Origin: Saccoglossus kowalevskii
Taxonomy: Eukaryota > Hemichordata > Enteropneusta > Harrimaniidae
Reading direction: 5' to 3'
Assembly (NCBI RefSeq): GCF_000003605.2
Contig: NW_003147273.1
Span: forward strand, 395,832 to 421,063
Length of the DNA stretch: 25,232 bases
Numbering within the stretch: the stretch's first letter is position 1; each line of letters opens with the position of its first letter. This document shows, in pieces, positions 19,172 to 25,232 of the stretch. Made by a program: the position numbers and the translations under genes. Under the pieces are notes generated by a model that saw only the letters and a program-made list of their open reading frames with translations, was not told the DNA's origin and searched no databases.

Positions 19172-20439
19172 AAGCAGCGTTTATACTCTATTAGGCACTG
19201 AAAGCTCATTTCACACTACCCTTGAATTGATAGCTATGACGATAATGTTGCAAATGAAATGAACATAGGAATTACCTACACCAGTCGCGAATATATCAGG
19301 CTTTACAATTTTTGATTGAAGTGCCATAATAGACAAGTCGTGTTGTAATGACCGTCGTCCAAAACCTTTAATATGGATTTTGTTTGATGTGTACATTGCA
19401 TAACATTTTCATAAAATGTTGACACTGCCGAATAACGACAATCATTTTTAATAATGGTAAAATAAATTTTCAGTTCACTGCGATATCCCCTGTTATGTGT
19501 GAAAGCAAACATTAAAACAGGACAAACATAATAGCATCATAATGATGTCAATCATCACGTGGGATTCAACAAACATGAAAATATTTTGGGGTGCATGTAT
19601 TTACTAATGAGATACACATTTTATGACTGTCAATTTTTATACAGTTAAAAGTATTTCAATGAAATATTCCCCACTCAAATTCAATCTCAAAATCAAATTT
19701 CTGTGGCAGACATTTAGTACGTAGGCGTGAGAATGCCCTCGCCAACCGAACAACATCAAACTTGGTAGATCTCGCACTGAAGTAGATTTGCATACTGTCT
19801 AATGTGATAACCCAGTATTTGCCATTTCTACACTTGCATAATATTTAATTTGATTGAAAAAAAATTCAAAAACTGAACAAGAGACTGTATGCAAGTCTCC
19901 TATTGATTAATTGTACTCAGTCTGAAATAAGAATGTATTGAAAACAATATTTGCCATCGCATGGTCTACAGTTACAGTGTATGTAACACCATACTGGATG
20001 CTTCATGCGGGGCTTCATGCACAGTTAACAACTCCCCCCCCCCCCCGCTCTAAAGAACGGCATCAACAACCGAAGGAAAATGTTATGGTCGCGTAAGTTG
20101 CGCCCTCCGCGGTGGTGGCTGATGCCTTTCGGTCGGCGAGGGCGCCACTCACGCATTCATGGGGTAACCAGACCTGCTGAAAAATAACGACGGAAATGTT
20201 AGAATGCTCGCTCGCTAATTCAAGACGATGATAATATTGTGGCGGAAATATTACAATTCGCATTCTGGGAATGTAATCATAATATCGCAAACTAATATCA
20301 TTCTGGCAGTTCTCCAAAGACAAGAACTGAAATGTAAACAGCATAAAAAATATGACGACTTTTTGCAAAGTTATGACTAGTTCCCGCATTTTCAACACGT
20401 GGATTTAAATTTCAAGTGAACCTTTTCGCGGATAAAACT
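19172..20439. other. Intergenic, no confident gene
   Basis: AT-rich flank. A run of 13 C lies at 20034-20046, followed by a short GC-richer patch with GAGGGCGC/GCGCCCTC motifs (about 20090-20160). Short frames at 19211-19512 look random. Confidence 0.5.
20174..20389 (-). CDS. Possible first exon of a secreted protein, minus strand (weak)
   Basis: From ATG at 20389 the minus strand reads MRELVITLQKVVIFFMLFTF then QFLS, a plausible signal peptide. It continues to an NIS sequon and reaches a CAG|GTCTGG that could be a donor (intron side starting at 20173). Upstream on that strand is a CpG-richer patch that could be a promoter. I recognise no family and no following exon, and the frame may be chance. 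Confidence 0.15.
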
Positions 20440-20604
20440 TCATGAGGAGGGTGACTGAGATCATTGCACCGTTAAACACCGTATCATACGTCGTATCCTC
20501 GGGGCGGACATCCGGGCAATTTCTACCGCCTGGCAACCCTCGCGGTGAAAACAAAGACCAAAAACTCGCAGAAGACGGTATTTTGGGATGTTTGTTGAGA
20601 CTCC
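20440..20604. other. CpG-richer patch
   Basis: More CG dinucleotides than the surroundings (CGTATCATACGTCGTATCC, CGGGGCGGACATCCGGGC). It may be a promoter or repeat sequence; it abuts repeat copy R2. Confidence 0.3.
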
Positions 20605-20818
20605 CCTGAACAGTGTAACAAGATTAGTCCTACGTGTGTAACATATATAAATTTAGTTGTTCAGGATTACTTCAAAGTTGAGTTTGTGTTGTTTTCTGGA
20701 GTTTTCACCAGCTCCACCGGCGTTCCACAGCAGCGCGCACAAAGCCCATAGAAATACGTGGTACAGTGACGCGCGTCTTAGCAACGTAGAACGTCTGTGA
20801 CGTAGTTCCGCCCCCGAG
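20605..20818 (+). repeat. Dispersed repeat R, copy R2, 3' flank
   Basis: Same order of blocks as copy R1 but on the opposite strand, with an extra stretch of about 25 bp (GACGCGCGTCTTAGCAACG region). It carries TGACGTAG and a C-rich end, so CpG richness here partly belongs to the repeat and should not by itself be read as a promoter. Confidence 0.7.
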
Positions 20819-21032
20819 GATACACATTAACGGTAGCCAGCATGAATATTGTCAGAAATACATCTTTGTTAACTCGGAACAAAAAATCTTCTTTACACAT
20901 TTAGTTCATTGTTCATTTCCAATGCTTGTTGCATAATACATGGACAACGCCAGATTAACACAAGGCTATAGATGTCGGTAGAGGGTGTTAGTTACCTTAA
21001 CACATATTCACTCTACATTAAAGTGGGAGTAT

Positions 21033-21159
21033 CGTCACCTGCGCACGCGCGGGAATTGAGTCCCAAGCGACGATAACAACACACGCTAAAAACACATGGG
21101 TGGACGCCTGTTTGTAAACAATGACACGCTATGGCCACCTGACGCATGCACAGGTGACG
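21033..21159. repeat. GC-rich inverted repeat, ~127 bp
   Basis: CGTCACCTGCGCACGCG (21033-21049) pairs with CGCATGCACAGGTGACG (21143-21159) with two mismatches. It could be the ends of a small element or a cis-regulatory pair. Confidence 0.4.
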
Positions 21160-21510
21160 ACGGCTTTAAAATGTTTTCAAATTGCACTGCATTATCGCCT
21201 GGAAATACCGAACAAATAAATGTTGGTGAAATTCAACCATTCAGGCATTACATTTTGTTGACAATTTTCTTATTATTTAAATAATCGAAATGATTTCAAT
21301 GTGAGCATATATTTATGTGGAAATAAAGAATATATTGCGATATGCATAGTATATTAAAGACGCAATATGAATGAGAAAATGTAATTTTTAATATTCAAAT
21401 TTGATACTTTATATTGATGACGTCATTGGAATATGATTTATCATAAAACGAAGACGCTGTTCTTGTTGCACACATCTGAATGAAAATCTCTAATACGCAT
21501 GTGCAGTCGT

Positions 21511-21645
21511 TGTAGCCTTACTACTAATGTAAATTTCTTCTATATTGTATCAACTCAAGTTGAAATAAAAATGCACTTTTTGCTTAATCTATCAACTTTG
21601 ACAAAATTTCTTTTTATTTGATTGAAATACTGCCTTTATTTTCCG
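21511..21645 (+). repeat. Dispersed repeat, copy C (diverged)
   Basis: Shares TGTAGCCTTACTACTAATGT, TTCTATATTGTATCAACTCA and a following AATAAAAATGCACT with copy B, then ATCAACTTTGACA and GAAATACTGCC with small indels. It lacks the first 55 bases of the A/B block. Confidence 0.7.
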
Positions 21646-22126
21646 ACAGAGCAACAATTCTGCTGATAAGTCATCGATTTTTTCAGTGAGGTGCCGAAAC
21701 CCCAGTAGAATTAAATCTCTATGACTGATAATGATTATCCTACAAACAAAACAAGAATAGGAATGGCGCTTATTGGCTACGTATTTTATAATCGACTGGA
21801 GTGTGTCGTTGGTGGCGCCTGAGTTTTGACAAGCACGCCACCAACGAACGAAACACATTGATGCTTCGAGAACGGATACCTCAATTAACAATATTTATTC
21901 AGAAATATAGAAATTTAACAGTTCACCGGTTATAGTTAGTCTTTCTAGCGGTCATTTATAAATCGCTAGTTTCTGGGAAATGTATGGGATTGACCACTTT
22001 TCCGTATTATTCGATGCACAAATGAGTAAGTGACCTACATGTTATTGATACCAAGTTCACGTTTAACGAGGTACTTTTTGTTTGTACATTCACATCTGAA
22101 TTTGTTGAATCAGTGTTTTCAGTGTG
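21646..22126. other. Intergenic, no feature seen
   Basis: Includes a 99-codon minus-strand frame (21592-21891) of no recognisable family. No repeats noticed apart from the neighbours described. Confidence 0.45.
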
Positions 22127-22315
22127 CGTACTTTTTCACCACCAGTTCCCTTTTTTCATCACAAATTCAAAAAATAATGCTGTATAGTCTGCCCTTGTTT
22201 TTCAGAAGATTGGGACAAAACCAGGCAAATATTTTGGAGTGAAAACTTTGTCTGTTGGCTCCAGAAATATTGAAGAATATTAGAATAACTTGAAGAAAAA
22301 TTTGGGCGAAAATTG
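22127..22315 (+). mobile_element. Degraded copy of the TTAA MITE (copy D2)
   Basis: Starts CTTTTTCACCACCAGTTCCC and follows copy D1 read in reverse. Shared blocks include TTCATCACAAATTCA, TATAGTCTGC, AGATTGGGACAAAA and AGGCAAAT. A gap follows, then CCAGAAATATTG and GAAAAATTTGGGCGA. The TTAA and the far terminal repeat are lost. Confidence 0.6.
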
Positions 22316-24196
22316 GTATCTATCAAATCAGATACCATTTTATAAGAGAGATCCACGAGTTTCCCTTGTTATTTGAACAAGTCCACTTAATTTATATAAG
22401 AAATCATACTTATTTATTGTGATCTGGTCCTCTGCTTTTCTGATCAAGACATGGCCGTGCCATTTTTTTCCAATCAGGTACTTTACTTTGAGTAATTCAG
22501 CAAATACTTGTCATCGTTGGACAATCTTCTTACCCTGTATTTTTCTTTGTGAGCTGGTTAGGTCAAAACATATATAAATGACATAATTCGACGCATCGAA
22601 AGAACCTGTCGAAACAACGAGCTGATCTTTGATTGGGATGATTGTTAGCCAATCAGGTACAGTTTTGCCTATAACTCCGATATGGGCGATAATGTCGTGG
22701 CAGCATTTTTTTAAATCAACAATTACTCTGGGTTTTTTTTTCTAAAAAAAAAGTGCCAATAACTTTTTTTACATCTTTGTGTATGATCTTGGCCATCAAA
22801 TATCAGTTAGCCTTAATTTATTCCTAGGCATCGAACTAATTAGTTCTAAACGGTTCTTTGTATATTATACATTTGTATATTTCACCACGTGTCTTCTATC
22901 TATTCAAAATATTAGAGTTTTTTTTTCTTTTAGCATTACATTCCGGTATTATCAGTATAGACACTATTATAATTTTGAAACATTCGGCGTCTCTTTATGT
23001 AACGGTATGTTTGTATGTAAGGGATATACAACTTTCAAAATTTTCTACACAACTTTTACAATTTGTATTTAATTGCTTAACACTCGTGTGTTGTACTTGG
23101 CCTAAAGTTATATGGAAAAAGAAGAAAAGTGTTTTGTGATTGTAAACGTCACAGGTTTTGTCAAGTGTGCACGTAAGATAGTGATCACAACGATGGGGGT
23201 TCACAATAATAAACACTCGATAACCATCGAGTTGCGATTATCGAAGTACGTCACAATGGAAATTACAACATTGAAAAATTCAACTACCCGGTTTTTTTCT
23301 CTGTGTACACAGCATAAAGGTCACTTAAAACAAAAGGTATATTATATGTTCTGGATTTATGCTTTGTTAAAGTGAAAATTCTGCATATTTCCCTGTTGTG
23401 TAATTACATCAATTACATCAATTAATTAAGACCATAGGCATATTAGTGAAAATACGTATCCCATGGTATAACACGTGTTATGCATGTGACAATGAACGGT
23501 ATCACGTTCAACGCAAGAAAACTAACGTCAACAGCACAGCAAATTATTAGTATAAAAATTCCTATTCATAATCATGACAAAAGCATATTCTATATTTGTG
23601 TTCAATCACAGTCCCTCTATCATATGTGATAGAGGGACTGTGGCTCAATCCAAAAAATACGCACACGATTTAACTCCTAGTCTTATACATACTCATGGGC
23701 AACACTTTTAACATTGCTATGCTATATTAACCTCAAGAATTGTGCATACGCGACAAGCATATGTTCTTGCAGTGTACTCGACTGGCCTCATAGATGGATC
23801 GATTCAGCCTTCTTGATTAGATTCAATCAAAGTCACGTCTGAAGAAAATATTACAAAATATGCCCGAGGTCTGATTCTGTACATGTCTGATCTTAGCGCA
23901 TGCGTGTATGTGTGACATGATATGAACAATCTATACATGTCTGTCTGGAATAGAATTCGCCAAAAGAAAAACGGCCGTCAGTTGACCACCTTGAGTTTAA
24001 CATAATAGTAAATTCTTCAAGCAAATTGAAGATCAAACACACGCTGAAGATCTTATTCTGGACATGTCAAAATAAAGTCGGGCGTTTTTGATCAGATGGA
24101 AAAAAGTATAAAGTTGGAAGTGAATTACTCAAAGCATGTACGTGATATATGTCTAAAATATAACTTACATAAATTACATAAGCACTCCGGCGGACG
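22316..24196. other. Intergenic, no confident gene
   Basis: AT-rich, with short random frames. It contains a perfect hairpin at 23607-23642 and a 14-bp palindrome ATAACACGTGTTAT (23468-23481) with an E-box core. Confidence 0.45.
23607..23642. repeat. Perfect hairpin, 16-bp stem and 4-nt loop
   Basis: CACAGTCCCTCTATCA, loop TATG, then TGATAGAGGGACTGTG. The stem is mismatch-free in an AT-rich intergenic stretch. It is shorter than a typical miRNA precursor, and pairing stops at the outer flanks. Confidence 0.75.
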
Positions 24197-24900
24197 AACA
24201 CTTCGTCAACTAAGGTCAGAGGGCAATACAGGTTATCCCGTGGAACTAATTTGAGTAAAGAAGTAACGATTGTTACTAGATTCTCGGCTGTGAAAGTTGA
24301 GAATATTAGGCATGATAGAATTTTGATTATGAAAGCAGAAATTCGTGGTTTTCCAGTAACGCTGAGTAATGCATATGCACCTAAAAAATAAAAACATTAT
24401 AATTTTATGCTGAATTTAAGGAATAGGTTGGTCGACTTGAACACAAGGCCTTGACAGTATATTTATATGGGAAGGGGGTCTACAGTTAATAATACGTTAA
24501 CAGCTCAGAAGGCAATCCAAAACCATGTAAGTTTTCCATTAAACAACGAGAATTACAATAATTTATTAAATGGTTAAAAAATTAACGTACACCAGAAATG
24601 GGGAGATTCAAGATAAAGGGTTGTTATGGGATATGATAAAATGTAAATTTTAGGAAAATTTTACTATAAAATATAGTAGGAAAAAGTTATATATAGAAAA
24701 AGGTTAAGATGTTAATAATAGAATAAAGCTAGCATAGGAAAATTTTTCAGCTAGTAGTACCAATGGCAACCCTAAGGGAATTGAATAGACTTTTGAATGA
24801 GGATTACAATTATACAACAGGGAGCTCAATAATACGCTCAAAGGCAACATGGTACGAGAAAGGGGGAGAATAATAATAAATATGTTCTGGGTCTGGAAGA
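24197..24900 (+). pseudogene. Decayed LINE fragment: AP endonuclease end and pre-RT linker
   Basis: A frame from 24197 to a TAA at 24389-24391 reads like the end of a LINE AP-endonuclease domain: a SRGTNLSKEVTIVTRF block, then RILIMKAEIRGFPVTLSNAY and AP, comparable to L1-type DGRY..V.I.G.P.TL.NVYAP. After stops, the same frame gives HYNFMLNLRNRLVDLN. Further on come KGLLWDMIKCKF and ENFTIKYSRKK (about 24617-24685), then IIRSKATWYEKG (about 24830-24868), a typical linker motif before the reverse transcriptase. Several stops and shifts are present. The catalytic RT region is absent, so the copy is dead and lacks its 3' part. The assignment is from motif memory, to an L1-like clade. Confidence 0.65.
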
Positions 24901-25232
24901 ATGAAAGGAAATAGGAGTTCCGGCCACGGAAAGGCCGTTTGGCCAATTGTTGGGAAGTTACTAAATTACGCAAAATCCACAGATTTTAAACAGGATTGGA
25001 ACTCACCTTGTCACTGTATTTTGTGGACACGCTATCCACCAGGACACACTAATTTAACATTCCCAAAAACGAAGTTCGAAATAGCTAGCCCGCTGTCCAC
25101 ATATTAGCTAGTTTGATACAACATATTCATAAGATATTTTCCATATGATTCAAAACATGGACGTATTAGGTACATTCTCATGTACCGCCCGCCTCCCAGT
25201 TTTTCTAATAAACTGACATTTAATGGATTTTT
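24901..25232. other. Right edge, no feature seen
   Basis: No further LINE motifs after 24900. A short frame at 24901-25107 has no recognisable content. AATAAA occurs near 25209 without context. Confidence 0.4.

Noticed and set aside
20640-20830. CRE-like TGACGTAG and CpG-rich sequence as a promoter
   Set aside because: The same sequence recurs, diverged, inside intron 7 (repeat R), so it is better explained as a repeat.
23468-23481. Palindrome ATAACACGTGTTAT as a transcription-factor site
   Set aside because: A 14-bp palindrome with an E-box core can occur by chance, and there is no nearby gene to regulate.
1-25232. CRISPR arrays, bacterial operons, tRNA or rRNA genes
   Set aside because: No regular spacer-repeat arrays, ribosome-binding sites, tRNA B-box folds or rRNA-like stretches were seen; the split coding structure is plainly eukaryotic.

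Overview
This is a stretch of animal nuclear DNA. Short GT..AG-bounded coding exons of higher GC sit in long AT-rich introns, with no operons and with several short inverted-repeat transposon relics. The host is a metazoan, most likely a non-vertebrate. The protein aligns closely with vertebrate rootletin, as I remember it, across the C-terminal half, while the introns are compact and the repeat families are unlike familiar vertebrate ones. I cannot name the species.

From the left edge to 17228 the plus strand carries one gene, the C-terminal two thirds of rootletin (CROCC; rootlet/ciliary coiled-coil protein). Twenty-two exons can be chained with matching splice phases. They encode about 1370 residues ending at a TAG at 17226-17228; the N-terminal third lies upstream of the window. 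The protein is nearly all coiled coil. It is interrupted by a Ser/Pro/Arg-rich linker (exons 13-14) and ends in a Ser/Pro/Arg-rich tail (exons 20-22). A 3' UTR follows, with AATAAA signals at 18393, 18474 and 19066.

The most interesting coding observation is an open, exon-like, Ser/Arg-rich frame with its own ATG at 8738. It runs in frame, with no stop, straight through the acceptor of exon 9. It looks like an alternative first exon for a shorter rootletin isoform of about 1065 residues with a new 118-residue head.

The introns and the 3' flank hold short non-autonomous DNA transposons: a TA-flanked CTGTA family at 305-508 and 14728-14880 (fragment near 13045), a TTAA-flanked piggyBac-like element at 3811-4055, and a GGTCACA element at 9321-9439. 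Three unrelated dispersed repeats each occur once in a rootletin intron and once, inverted, in the 3' flank. The pairs are nested (D-R-A ... A'-R'-D'), and the innermost pair is identical over 101 bp.

From about 19.1 kb to the end no confident gene is seen. The region holds a CpG-richer patch (about 20.44-20.83 kb, partly repeat), a weak minus-strand signal-peptide-like ORF, a perfect 16-bp-stem hairpin at 23607-23642, and a decayed LINE fragment (endonuclease and pre-RT linker) at 24.2-24.9 kb.
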